A stretch of 61,825 nt of DNA from Chalciporus piperatus (taxonomy: Eukaryota; Basidiomycota; Agaricomycetes; Boletales; Boletaceae): the NCBI GenBank assembly GCA_038093975.1, contig JBBPTG010000147.1:1-61825 (forward strand). The letters are read 5' to 3'. Below, in pieces: positions 44,011-55,298 of this stretch. The position numbers were made by a program, and so were the translations under genes. Under the pieces are notes generated by a model that did no database searches, was not told where the DNA came from, and saw only the letters and a program-made list of their open reading frames with translations. Within the stretch, counting starts at the first letter, position 1. Each line of letters starts with the position of its first letter.

Positions 44011-45780
44011 ATGTCGGTTGAAAACCTGCTTCGAACAGTGAGTATTCTATTTCAACAACTTATTACGGTGCTCTTAGTATACAACCTCCCAACAGCTCCA
44101 GGCCTTTGATCCTCTTTCGATCGTGAGTGCTGGTACTATCTGTCTCCCCGCTTAATGAAACTTCTGATCGCGCACGATAGTTTCCATCCATCGACACCCC
44201 GTACGCGAAGTACTCTACCTCAAACTATACCGCCCCGGACATGGAGATCCCCCCGATGTGCAACCTCGTCTCCCAGTGTCGAGAGCAGCTTAATCTCATT
44301 GACACCATCCTCGAGCAAATTAAATCAACTGTTCAAAAACTCAGCGACAAGCGCGAGCTGATCGCGTCTTCGATGAAGATGCACGAGGGCTTCATCTCGT
44401 GTATCCGCCGCCTCCCCTCAGATGTTCTCAGCCATATCTTCATGCAATGTTTGCCCAATTCCACGTACCTCACCCCGGATATAGAAGACGCGCCGTTGTT
44501 GTTGACACAGATCTGTCGGGGATGGCGAGAGGTCGCGCTTGGCACCCCAAGACTATGGTGTTCGTTGTGACATTAGGCGGGACTCGGAGCGACTCCTTTC
44601 CCTCTACCAACACTGGCTCGCGAATTCAGGTCGCCGCCCGCTTTCACTTGAAATCAGCTTGACCCCACAGTATGGCAATGACCCGGGTCAATGGCCAGCA
44701 ATGGCCACGGAGTTCTCGCAGCTGTACACTAGTCGGTGCACAACCCTCAACATTGACTTTGATTCTGCTGATCATTTGGATCTTTTACTTACGGATGTTC
44801 CTAATCTGGAGCGCCTCCATCTTAGAGGCTCGGATACCATGAGGCGGAATGTATCGATCGTCCAACCACGCCCCCGCCTTCACACTCTCGTCATCGTATT
44901 CCCTACCTCTCCCATGCAGACTTTGACTTTCTTCAATCCAGGATGGACGAACCTCACGCGCCTCGCGGTGTCGTTCGATGCCGACCCTCGACCTTCTAAC
45001 AATACCATCTTTCTGAGCCTCCTGCAAACGTGTCCCAATCTGGAGATCTTCGTCTTCTCCCCTGTCTTCATCATGATGCAGAGATTGGATAACCCTATCA
45101 CATTGACACATTCAAAACTACGTAGGTTGGGCATACGGTGCCGGCTTGGCCTCGTCCTTTCACCTCTGGACACGCTGATTCTCCCAAACCTTCGTTGCCT
45201 GCTGGTTCACAATAGCCAAGATGTCGAGGATGTTCTCAATGATACTTCCAGGACAGAGGAGTCCTTGCCGACTGGGCGGCGTACACTCAACATGACCTTC
45301 GTGAACCTCGATAGCTGGAGCTTCACCCATGCTCTTTTCACGCTCCTCAATCCTGGGTGGATGGGACTGACCCACGTCAGGCTGCACGTTCGCTGGCATG
45401 GCACACCATATTGCCTGATGCCACTTCAGTTGTGTCCTCAGCTTGAAGACATGGCTGTATCAATGCGCACCATTAGGGACGGCGAGGGCCGCTACACACT
45501 CCCCGCCCATCACACACTTAGCTCTCTGACCCTTGGCGTCGAACGAGGCTGCATTGATATACTTCTGGATGCGTTGACCTTGCCCAGTTTGCACCATCTC
45601 AACCTCATGATGGACTCAGACTGGCCACAGCTGTCATTCAAGGTGTTCTTTTCTCGATCACATTGTCCACTCGAGACGCTCGAGATCCGTGGAGCGAAGG
45701 CATCCGAGTTGGGGCGGGAAGAGTTCACGTCGCTGATACCTACCTTGAGGAGACTGGACTTGCACGATATGTCAGAGTGA
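44011..45780 (+). pseudogene. F-box/LRR gene with 8-nt deletion (copy F)
   Basis: Exons 44011-44037 and 44096-44122 and the start of exon 3 (44181) are normal, with F-box 'CIRRLPSDVLSHIFMQCLP'. Compared with copy G, eight nucleotides are missing at about 44568 (after TTCGTTGT), creating a TGA stop at 44568-44570 right after 'RLWCSL'. The LRR half (44590-45780) then stays open in another frame to 'LRRLDLHDMSE'. The first part after the break resembles copy G ('RRDSERLLSLY'), while the last 430 bp and 3' flank are almost identical to copy C. So the gene is mosaic and, as read, makes only an F-box stub of about 145 residues. Confidence 0.85.
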
Positions 45781-45984
45781 CTTGTGGTACATGCATCTGC
45801 TTAGATACTCGGATGCCCTGATCCTTTATCCGTACAATCTGTCGATTGGAAAGGCGAGTCCCGCTGATGGAATGGACGTTTCATCACCACGCTGCATTCG
45901 GAGCATGATGTTGATGCTAGTTGACCACAAATATTATTTGCCTGTCTAGTATGTAAACGCCATACCTCCCAGTCCCCGAATCAG

Positions 45985-46590
45985 TGGCCGCTGTAATCAT
46001 ATTAGGATCGCTTTTTGGCACCCACACGGTGGACATCGAAGTCTCGTGCACACATCCTTGCGAGCGAAGAGTCCAATGGACCTGGGTACTGGTAGCGCCA
46101 TTCTGAACATTCTCTCCCACTTGGATTGACTGTCTTGGCGGCGGTCCTTGTTGTTCCGGAATACAATCCTGTAGTAATCGTATGCTTTCGACGCAGTGAT
46201 GACAAATGCTAGACATTCGTCTGGGCATCCATGGATCCAAAAACACTATAGTTATAGGTGTGATCCCTCATGAACGCGACGAGACATCTTCCACGCCTGG
46301 ACGCGATACTGAATCGAGGAGTCGCAGAGAAATCCAAAGAAAGTCATGTGCGAAAGCTGGGCCACTTACCTTTTAGGTATTCATGACTCGGTCACCAGGC
46401 GGGTTCAATGTTGCATCGAGGTTGCATCAAGGTGACCATCATGTGAGTCAGTGACTCCTTGGGTACTGCGGGATCTATTTCACCATCTCCTCCAGCCCGA
46501 GCCCCCATGCATCCGCTTATGCGGTATTGACGCGGGTGAATTCGGCGTTGACCAAGGTCCTGGCTTGCTTTGATTGACGCCGGACGGTAG
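45985..46590 (-). pseudogene. Unidentified decayed gene (second copy of 29255-29830)
   Basis: Similar to the minus-strand remnant after copy C: 'VNAEFTRVNTA*ADAWGLGLEEMVK' and 'ECLAFVITASKAYDYYRIVF', 'WERMFRMALPVPRS'. It has additional stops compared with the first copy. Family not recognised. Confidence 0.25.
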
Positions 46591-46961
46591 TATACGTCAC
46601 GCAAGCTCACTTCTAAAAGTTGGGTGCTACTGAGCTTCTTGAACGCGGTTTGCGAAACGTGCTTGTGATCCCCATGTCATCTTCGAGTAATGCCATCATG
46701 AATCATGATGTCACAGTGATCGCAGCCTGATCATCACTATCATGGTGAAGACTCCGTAGTTTCTCACCCACTCTAGGAATGGCATGAGGCGCAAGGTAGT
46801 TAATTGACACTTCCTCGTGAAGTGTCTCTCTTTGCAAAACCAGCGCTGGTCAGCACTTGTACTTGACACCGTATAACGCTAGCAGCTACAAGACGTTGGC
46901 AGAACGGATTCTCGAGAGTGACGAAGACCAAAGTTTGTTACCTTGTTTGACTTGGGTCGCT

Positions 46962-48169
46962 ATGGCGCTAATCCAGTCCATCTCTACTGATATTTGCGCC
47001 AACTCCTCCAACTCCTCTGAAAAGAGCTTGATTCATTCCGCGCAAGATGGACTCTGCAATTCGCTCAAGGTGGTATGGGGATTCGACCGATCTTCAGTAT
47101 GCGACCGACTTTTCATAACAGACATTCGTGAATCGTCTAATTCGTTCAGTAGACCTCCACCTCCACCCTACAATAACCTGTCATCAAACCCCGGAACTCC
47201 CTTGTATGTCGTCGTGCCTTGAAACACAGATATATCTGATCCGTGTGTAGACGGCCACCTCCGTCGTACGATGACCTGTTCCGGTCCCTTCCAAGAGTGA
47301 GTCACACATCGAGGTGAGCCGAGCACATCGAGGTGTGTCCACGAACGCAATCCAACGACACACGCAGCACGACACGCCCACAGGAGAAGCGTAGGTCATG
47401 TCTCCGTTCAATACTACTTGCCGCCATCGTCGCCATTCTTGCCGCCGCCATCGTCTACAGGGTCATCATGCCACGTGTTGAGGAGGCATGCATGTCCAAA
47501 CTCGTCGATAAGGAGAGGACGTTGGATGCTAGTGCATCCAGGCTACTGGCTTGGGAAAGGAAGTTGGATCGTCGTGAGACCAAGCTAGAGGAAGCTGAGA
47601 GGAAGTTGGAAATCCCCGCGTCAGGACTCGAGGAACAGAAGGCGAGGGCTTGTGCGTCTAAGCTTGTCGATGCGGAAAAGAAGCGGATCGATTTCGCGTC
47701 CAAACTCAAGGACGCAGAAAGGAAGTTGGAAGCTTGCCGCAAACAGGAAGAAGTGTGGAGAAAGGACAAGAAGACCCATGCAAAACTCGTTCAGAAATGT
47801 AGCCGGGATCAGGAGATATGTGAGGCGGAGCGGCAGAGACATGGCGATGTAAACCATCCCAATGGGCGACCCTTGTACGACATCATTCTTCCTCGGGCGA
47901 TTCGGTGGATCATCAAGTGAGTTCCTTGTGTTTATGGTTTCAGACGATACTAACGGTTTCATTGCAGGACAATCTTTGGCAGGTGGATTGGAGGGGCGGA
48001 CATCCTTCAGATTTGCCTATCAGCTCTGGATTCGCAATCTCTGAGTCATAACAGGGCTTTCAATTTTCTGTCGCCGCTGCTGTTTTACCCCAGCCATGGA
48101 AGGCATATCAAGAAAGTATGTAGGTTGTATGTATCAGGTTCGCTGCCTCTGCGCCACAGAGAAGGGTAA
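46962..48169 (+). CDS. PPxY-motif, single-pass transmembrane, coiled-coil protein
   Basis: My model: exon from about 46962 (or further upstream; start not certain) to 47203, then 47251-47296, 47384-47916 and 47968-48169. All inner phases agree; the intron before the last exon has a CTAAC branch site. The leader has two PPxY motifs, PPPPPYNNL (47154-47180) and PPPSYDDL, the kind bound by WW domains of Rsp5/Nedd4 ubiquitin ligases. Basic EKRRS and one membrane helix (ILLAAIVAILAAAIVYRVIM) follow, then about 110 residues of Lys/Glu-rich coiled coil, a Cys-containing region 'KCSRDQEICEAERQRHGDVN', 'GRPLYDIILPRAIRWIIK' and a tail. I know no named family. Copies lie at 23995 (frameshifted) and, more distant, 26345. 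Confidence 0.6.
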
Positions 48170-48229
48170 CTGGAGCGACGACATTGCATCTCACACGTGT
48201 TGAACACATCGTGGCCTCGGCCGCTCTCG

Positions 48230-48720
48230 CCCTAGGTGTCCCCCTGCTGCGCGCCTTTCACCCTTTCAGCACACCTCCCTCTCAGTGTGATTCTATGACA
48301 TCACCCATGTTTTGCTTTGTCCCATCTCTGAGTACTCTTTATCACAATGAACGTGAATGCGCGACCCACTTGTGGTAGCGTATAAGAGGTCAGTCACTGA
48401 CCTCTTACTGACAGGTGTCGCTCTGAATGGTTCAGAGCGACACCTGGCAGTAAAGACCCATTTCATTCCGAGTCCAACCACCAACTTGACGAACCTCCAG
48501 AACGTACCTCGATCCCCCCTGATTGGTCCCATAGGCCTCCACCTCCACCTCCATCGCACCCGGATTCCACGGAAGTGAGATCCATCCAAGTTGTTCGCCG
48601 TTGATTCTCGATCTGACTTTATGGGTCTCCAACGCGACGCCACGCAGGTCGTCACGCCCGCGAGAGAAACGTGGATCGTGACTCAAGCTTCGGACAGCGT
48701 CGTCGTCAGGAACTTGGTAG
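48230..48720. repeat. Scrap of the 26.2-26.6 kb locus
   Basis: This parallels 26190-26580: 'CTATGACATCACCCA', the promoter-like middle, and a proline-rich frame ('DWSHRPPPPPPSHPDSTE') without the 1-nt insertion seen at 26.4 kb. The following membrane part is missing. It marks the end of the duplicated unit. Confidence 0.5.
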
Positions 48721-50835
48721 CGACCTGCTCTCTGTCATGCTCACGACCATAGTGAAACTAGATCTCTTGCCACACCCAGAAGGATTGATCGGCGAATGGT
48801 CGGCAAGTGATGTTTAGCGTGTAACTTTGAATGTCAAGTGTTTGATCTCGACCGCGATCGGGCCAGATCTAGTACTTCCTCCACCCGGAATTCCGCCGTG
48901 CGTGGATTCCAATTATCATCTTCAATCAAAGACTCGAGATCGGGACGTCGAGACTTTGCAAAGGACTCGGAGTGCCAGTGATGTAAGGAGAGTGCCAATT
49001 CTGAGCTTGGCACGGTGTTGGTATGTCGCCCAAGGAATTCCAACCGCTAGACCCCCGGGGTATAAGAACGTAGTCTGGTGACCAGACCTGTCTATGAGGC
49101 AAGCCGTCGATAGACGTAAGAACGAGCTGATCCCGGTCGAGGCGAAGCAACAACTTTTGACCCTCCACCTCGCTCCCTTCGCACTCGTTGTATGCGTCAC
49201 ATTTTACCATGCCCGCGACCTCCATTTCTCGTCTCCGTCGACTCTGTGTATTGTTGGGCTATACCGGTACCGTCGGCGGAGCCATGCGCGGAATTGACCA
49301 AGCCCAATGTCGCCGCCTCGTCTACTTTGAACGACTTGTCGGGAAACCTACACGGCGTTCATGCATACACAATCTACTTTGTCATGGGTGCCTGTAGCAA
49401 ACTCGTACAGCGCATCTGATCGTATTAGCTGACATCAGTTTTATATTCTGTGTTGCAAGCACTTCCGCTTTCCCAAGGAACCCACTCCCATCAACAGTAC
49501 CGAACCGTCCATACCAGGGTGCGTTTCCCAGTACCAACCTTCCCGCCATCTCGATGCATTCCACCAAAGTCGCTTAATCCCACGGCCATTGGATTAGCCC
49601 AAGGTACAGTATGATTCTACCAATTTGACCACTGAGATAACCACCTTACAACTCTGCTTTAGTGTCGCTGGCGACACGCCGGTACACCTTTACCAAACCT
49701 CGGAGTCACTGCATATTTGACAATGTTCCTTGCTGCTCCCATCCCATGCCACCGCACATTCGCTGTATAGGGGAGTTTACGGTTTTCTCTGTACATCGGA
49801 AAAACTGGTCTTCACTTCGTACTTTGGTCTGTGTAAGTCCTACATTTTGTCTAGCTTCTGCCAGTGTTTTCTCATGCACAGAAGCAGGAAGTGGAACGGG
49901 TTCCTCGCGCGACGTTCCTCCCCAACGCCTCGATTTATCCGGTGGGATTCGGTGCTCGAACGACTCTCTTGCCTATTACCATCTGCCATTGATGTATCGC
50001 GGCATAAAATTCTTTCCGGACTCAGCCTTGCCTAGCTGCTTGTACGTGCCTAGTCAATCGTGTTGCATGTGCCTTTCTGTCGTTGGCTAACCACTGTTTG
50101 AATGGTCACGGATACTATAGCGATGACTCGCGAATCGCCGACGGACCCGGGTTTGGTGGACATGTTGTTGTGAGTTATCGGGGATTGACGGTGACCGAAT
50201 GACGCTCCATGACTGGCAAACCTTTGGTGCGTTCATGGATGTGTCGATGAGCTGATTTGTAATTGGTTGGATCGTTGCGAGGAGTGAAGGAGTGATGCAG
50301 GACATCGTCTGGGATTCATGCACATGCTGGTGTGGATCGCTGGCGAAGACTAGTCTGCATCAGTCCGTCGCTCATTGCAGCGCTCGAACCGGGGGTTGGA
50401 TGGATGGACGTGCGTGGATCTAGTAGACCATCCCAGTGACCATATTTTTGTCTTGTGGAACGCGTATCCAGGAGGGAGAATCGTACTCATTGGCTGTCTG
50501 TTTGTCAATGCTCTCGTGGACAGAACTTTGAGAGACACGTCACGCGTCATTCCTCGTCTCGGTCTGCCAAACAGCGTGAATCACAAGGTTGACGTATTTC
50601 CACATTGATTAAATCCATAACAGAGGGTATCCTACTAGCTGAACAACGACAACAACGACAACTCAATCGGGACGAAGGAGGGTACCCAACCACAGATGAT
50701 GATGCACACTCTACCCCACCCACAAAGTGTCCCCACACCTCATGCCACCTCATCCCATTCACCACCATTCCGATTTCGACGAGTCCGAGCCAATGATATC
50801 CGCGAGTTGTGTCTTTGGAATGGCGGATGGATATG
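48721..50835. other. Intergenic; no gene recognised
   Basis: Several short frames (for example a 'GYTGTVGGAMRGIDQAQ' stretch near 49270 and 'YPVGFGARTTLLPI' near 49940) look mildly protein-like but I could not connect them to a family or to a consistent exon chain. Possibly a strongly decayed gene. Confidence 0.3.
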
Positions 50836-52130
50836 TCAAACGTTGCAAGCATATCCGATCCCGATGACGGTATATTCGCTCCATGCGGTACCGAGGAAGG
50901 AGAGGCCGATTGGTAGGCCTGGGGCGGGGTAGTAGGTGTTGGGACCCGCGCTACCGATGGTGATGTTGTTGGGGTAGAAACCTAGGGGAACTGGGGGGGA
51001 AATGTCAGTATGGGACGGTGCTTCGAGGGAGGAGAGAGTAGATGCTACCAGTGATGATAGGGCATCCGGCGATGGCTAAGAGGGACAATTAATGATGAGC
51101 ATCAGCGTGGTGTACATAACGTTGTGGATGAAGAGAATGGGACTCACCAGCAGGGACGGTGGTGAATCCGGGTGTAGGGAGCATGAGCGCATCCAAGGCA
51201 TACATCTTCAAAGGTGTCCGTCGCGCCGAGTTCCTTGTTGAACGCAAGTGACTCGTAGTAAGATGGGTCGTATCCGGTGGTTGCCTCGGATGCGATCAAG
51301 CTGGACGTGAGCAAAGCAGGATGCTCACATTGGTTGGTCTGTGCATCGGGTAGGCTTCTCCAAACATGGGTTGGCATTGTCAAACGCGATGACATCAGCC
51401 AAGGAGGACACGTTCGAAAGGTTCACGATGAGTGCATCGAACCATTGGTTAAGCTGAACCCACACGACCAATTGAATCACCGAGCAGAATTAACGCGATA
51501 CACTTCTCATCACAACAAACCTTGAAATCAGTTGCCAGAACGTCGGATTCGTTGTTTGAATTGTAGATATCGTATGCGGATGGAAGCTCAGCGGGGTCAA
51601 CGATCGTAGCACCGAGCTCATTGAGCGTTTCGAGAGCCTGTTCGAATACAACGTTGACATATGGGTCGTTACCAGTCATGCTGTCGTTTAAGAATACAGC
51701 ACGTGGAACACCGATGCGTTTGCCAGCCAGGGAGGAGTTGCTGAGGGCCATGGTGTAGTCGGGAACTGGGGCCCTAGGCTGGGCGAGCGTGAAGTTGTCG
51801 TTGGGGTCAGGACCAGCGATGATGGACAATACGATAGCTGCGTCTGACGTAGGCCGAGCAAGGGAACCGACGGTGTCTTGATGCTCAGAGATGGGAATAA
51901 CTTTGAGACAGAAAGTACAGGTGGTTGTGAACCACCGAACCGCCAGCACGCGAGATAAGGCCGACAGTGGGTTTGATCCCCATAATGTTGTTCTGGTTGG
52001 CCGGGCATGTGATACTCCCATCAGTTTCCGTTCTACAATCAAATAAGTCGGTCATTAGAATGAGAACGCGATACAACGCACCCAAGGGCTACTGCCGTCA
52101 AACCGATGGAGGAAGCGACTCCCAAGTTGA
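50836..52130 (-). pseudogene. Amidase-signature enzyme, 5'-truncated and frameshifted
   Basis: Minus-strand pieces in order: '[14 protein letters not shown]', then after an intron '[30 protein letters not shown]' (end of the amidase signature with one active-site Ser), '[32 protein letters not shown]', 'KRIGVPRAVF', 'NQWFDALIVNLSNVSSLADVIAF', 'LIASEATTGYDPSYYESL', 'LDALMLPTPGFTTVPA' and 'PLGFYPNNITIG..YPAPGLPIGLSFLGTAWSE'. The N-terminal third with the catalytic Lys and most of the GGSS loop is absent: similarity stops near 52130. A one-base insertion near 51205 shifts the frame before 'LDALMLP', and one intron is only 28 nt. Would have been a hydrolase of amides; now almost certainly dead. 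Confidence 0.75.
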
Positions 52131-52306
52131 AGTACAGGCTGTACACCAGTCTCCCGGGCCTGAGCCCCTTGCGGGGCAGTCTACTATTACTACTGTATTA
52201 CAGCTCCGGTATCGGAAATCGTTCATCTCAGTCGAATTCATCAACTGGCTCAGCATCGTAACGGTTTGAAGCAATCAGGGTTATGCGCGGCAAGACGAGC
52301 CTAGAC

Positions 52307-52323
52307 GGCGTGGCTGTACACCG
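52307..52323 (+). promoter_or_regulatory. Upstream motif of F-box/LRR copy G (GGCGTGGCTGTACACCG)
   Basis: The family 17-mer about 81 bp before the start codon at 52404, followed by the shared leader 'CCTCGAAAATTCAAA..GTCAATCTAC'. Confidence 0.45.
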
Positions 52324-52403
52324 TACGTGTTGTGTCCTGTTCAAACGTTCAGCCCTCGAAAATTCAAACAACGTCAAGTCAATCTACTACCCTCTAGCAA
52401 GAA

Positions 52404-54146
52404 ATGTCGGTTGAAGACCTGCTTCGTACAGTGAGCATTCTAGTGAAATAACTAGTCAGTGCTGTTAGATAACCTCCCAACAGCTCCAGGCCTTTGATCC
52501 TCTTTCCGAGATCGTGAGTACTGATACTACCTGTCTCCTAGTGTAATGAAAACTCTGATCGCGCACCATAGTTTCCATCCATCGACACCCCGTACGCCAA
52601 GTACTCCTCCTCAAACTATGCCGCCTCGAATATGGACATCCCCCCGATGCGCGACATCGTGTCCCAGTGTCGGGAGCAGCTCAGTGCCATTGACACCATC
52701 CTCGAGCAAATTAAATCAACTGTTCAAAAACTCAGCGACAAGCGCGAGCAGATCGCGTCTTCGATGAAGACGCACGAGGGCTTCATGACCTGTATCCGCC
52801 GCCTCCCCTCAGATGTGCTCAGCCATATCTTCATGCAATGCTTGCCCGTCGACACGTACTTCACCCCGGACATAGGAGATGCGCCGTTGTTGTTGACACA
52901 GATCTGTCGAGGATGGCGAGAGGTCGCGCTTGGCACCCCGAGATTGTGGTGTTCGTTGTCTATCGCAGACATTAGGCGGGACTCGGAGCGACTGTTTTCC
53001 CTCTACAAACACTGGCTCGCGAACTCGGGTTGCTGCCCGCTTTCACTTGAAATCTCCTTGATCCACCTTTTCGGACACCCACATCTATGGCCCAGAATCG
53101 CCACGGAGTTCTCCCGGCTGTACACCAGTCGGTGTACCACCCTCTACATTGACTCTGGTTCTGCCGATAGTTTGGATCTTTTGCTTGCGGATGTTCCTAA
53201 TCTGGAGCGCCTCTATCTTGAATCCGCGAGTCCGAACATATCAATTACTCAACCGCGCCCCCGCCTTCACACTCTCGTCGTACTATACCCTACGCAGACT
53301 TTCGCTTTCTTCACTTCAGGATGGCCGAACCTCACACGCCTCGCGGTGGTGTTCGATCCTTACCAAAAACCTGCCGACAATACCATCTTCTTGACCCTTC
53401 TGCAAACGTGTCCCAATCTGGAGATATGCTGCATCTCCCCTGTCTACCTGCGGAGCCCTGATAACCCGATCCCACTGACATATTCAAAACTACGGGTGTT
53501 GGCCATAGAGCGCGGGGCTGAGTCCAACCTTTCCCCTCTGCACACGCTGATATTCCCAAATTTGCGTCGCCTGCTGGTGGACCGCATCCGAGACATCAAT
53601 GCTGTTTTCAATGAAATTTCTGCGCCAGGGGGGTCCTTGCCGGATGGGCGTCGTATAGTCCACATGACCTTCGTGCAACCTCTTATCCAGGAAACTGCTT
53701 ATGCTGTTTTCACGTTCTTCAATCCTGGGTGGACGGAGCTGACCCACCTCAGGCTGGACGGTGTCCATGGCGCAATATATTGGTTGATGCCACTCCAGCT
53801 TTGCCCTCAGCTTGAAGACATGACTGTATCAATGCGCACCGTTAGGACTGGGGACCACTACACTCTCCCCGCTCATCACACGCTTTGCTCTCTGACCCTT
53901 TGCGTCAAAGAAGCGTCTATTGATATACTTCTGAACGTGTTGACCTTGCCCAATTTGCATTATCTCAGCCTCGCGATGGGATCAGATTGGCCACATGGGT
54001 CGTTCCAGGCGTTCTTTTCGCGATCAAATTGTCCACTCGAGACACTCGAGATCCGTGGAGCGAAGGTATCCAATTTGGGACGGGAAGAATTCACGTCGTT
54101 AATATCTACCTTGAGGCAACTAGACTTGCACGATATGTATGAGTGA
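52404..54146 (+). CDS. F-box/leucine-rich-repeat protein (copy G)
   Basis: Three exons: 52404-52430 (MSVEDLLRT), 52484-52513 (LQAFDPLSEI) and 52572-54146, giving 543 residues, frame intact. It has the coiled N-terminus 'CREQLSAIDTILEQIKSTVQKLSDKR', F-box 'CIRRLPSDVLSHIFMQCLP', LRRs 'NLERLYLES', 'NLTRLAVVF', 'NLEICCISP', 'NLRRLLVDR', 'ELTHLRLDG', 'QLEDMTVSM', 'LHYLSLAM' and 'LETLEIRGA', ending 'LRQLDLHDMYE'. Repeat residues on the presumed binding face differ strongly from C, D and F while the ends are conserved. The upstream junction directly abuts the truncated amidase, so this gene or its unit probably arrived by rearrangement. Confidence 0.87.
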
Positions 54147-55298
54147 CTTGTAGTCGATGCATCTGCTTAGAGACCTGGTCGTTTATCCGCATGATCGATT
54201 GGAAAGGGGAGTTTTGTCAATGGAATGGACATTTCATGACCATGCCCAGCTGTATCTGGAGCATGTGCTTTTGCACCCAATTTATGTTTCGATGTTGATC
54301 GAAGACCCGTCGGAATGGCATCAAACGAGTAAGCTATGTTGTCTCACCCCTCTCCCCGGCTCTAACATCATGCATACGTACCCTTAGTACTCGCCAAGAA
54401 GGTAGGAACTTTCGTTTTAATCTATGACCAAATACTGGTATCTAACAGCGTTTGACGTCAGACTCATCAGGTATCAAACTTGGATTTCACCGTACAAACG
54501 GGTCTCATGGCGTGCGGAGAGTCGCAGAGGTAGTGCGGGACGATCTGCCTGGTTTCTAAGGCGAGATTTCAGCGGGATCTTCTCCTGCACCCCTAGCCGG
54601 CCATGCAACTTAATGCGATCCAGCGATCAAGGACAGTGTTCCTTTGACGGAATGCCAACCGTGCACAAACGGCGCGTGGCATCTCGTTCACGTTCAGCCT
54701 TGCAGTTACAGACTACACCCATGACAACAAAGCGAGTAGGATCAAGATAGTAGGCGCAGTGTGACGGAACGGACAGCTTCGGGCCGGATTCGCTACGGAT
54801 TGTCGGAGGAACTCCCTGGTGGAATTCACTGTCATATCTAAGTACAAGCGAGTCCTCTTATACTAGAACGAGTGGCTCAGTGGCTCAACGTCAACCACGA
54901 GTCCGTGATGAAGTCTGTAATTACAAATGAATAGGTGTATGAGGAGGGGTGGAAGTGTCTAGACGGTGAGGCGGTAAGACTCATGGCTAAGTCGTGTTCG
55001 ACGCGTCATCACCTCGGAGGCCGCGTCAGCGTCGGTCCAGGACCGAGGTCGTGGTAGTTCCTTAAGTACAGAGGACACGAACGGTTGGCGGGCGGCGCTG
55101 AGTCAGCGACAATTTCACGCATTTGCCCGAAATATCGAAGGAAGGTTTTTCCTGATGATGCAAGTTGACAGCAGATACCATCCAACTAGCAACATAGCCT
55201 ATGCTTCGAGTGTAATCATGATATTTCCTGTATTGTACATTTCCTGAGTTTTGATACGTGATTATATGCCTGAAACTCGTGATGACTCAATCGACCTG
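54147..55298. other. Intergenic; no gene recognised
   Basis: It begins with the F-box family 3' flank (to about 54330). The remainder holds only short frames and no repeat that I could pair within the window. Confidence 0.4.

Noticed and set aside
47333..47383. Start of the transmembrane gene at 47333 reading straight into the membrane helix
   Set aside because: The codon is GTG and the segment lies inside an intron predicted from a GTGAGT donor (47297) and CCCACAG acceptor that join conserved exons in phase.
49662..50090. 142-residue plus-strand frame
   Set aside because: Cys/Ser/Pro-rich composition typical of a non-coding frame; no motif and no consistent splice partners.
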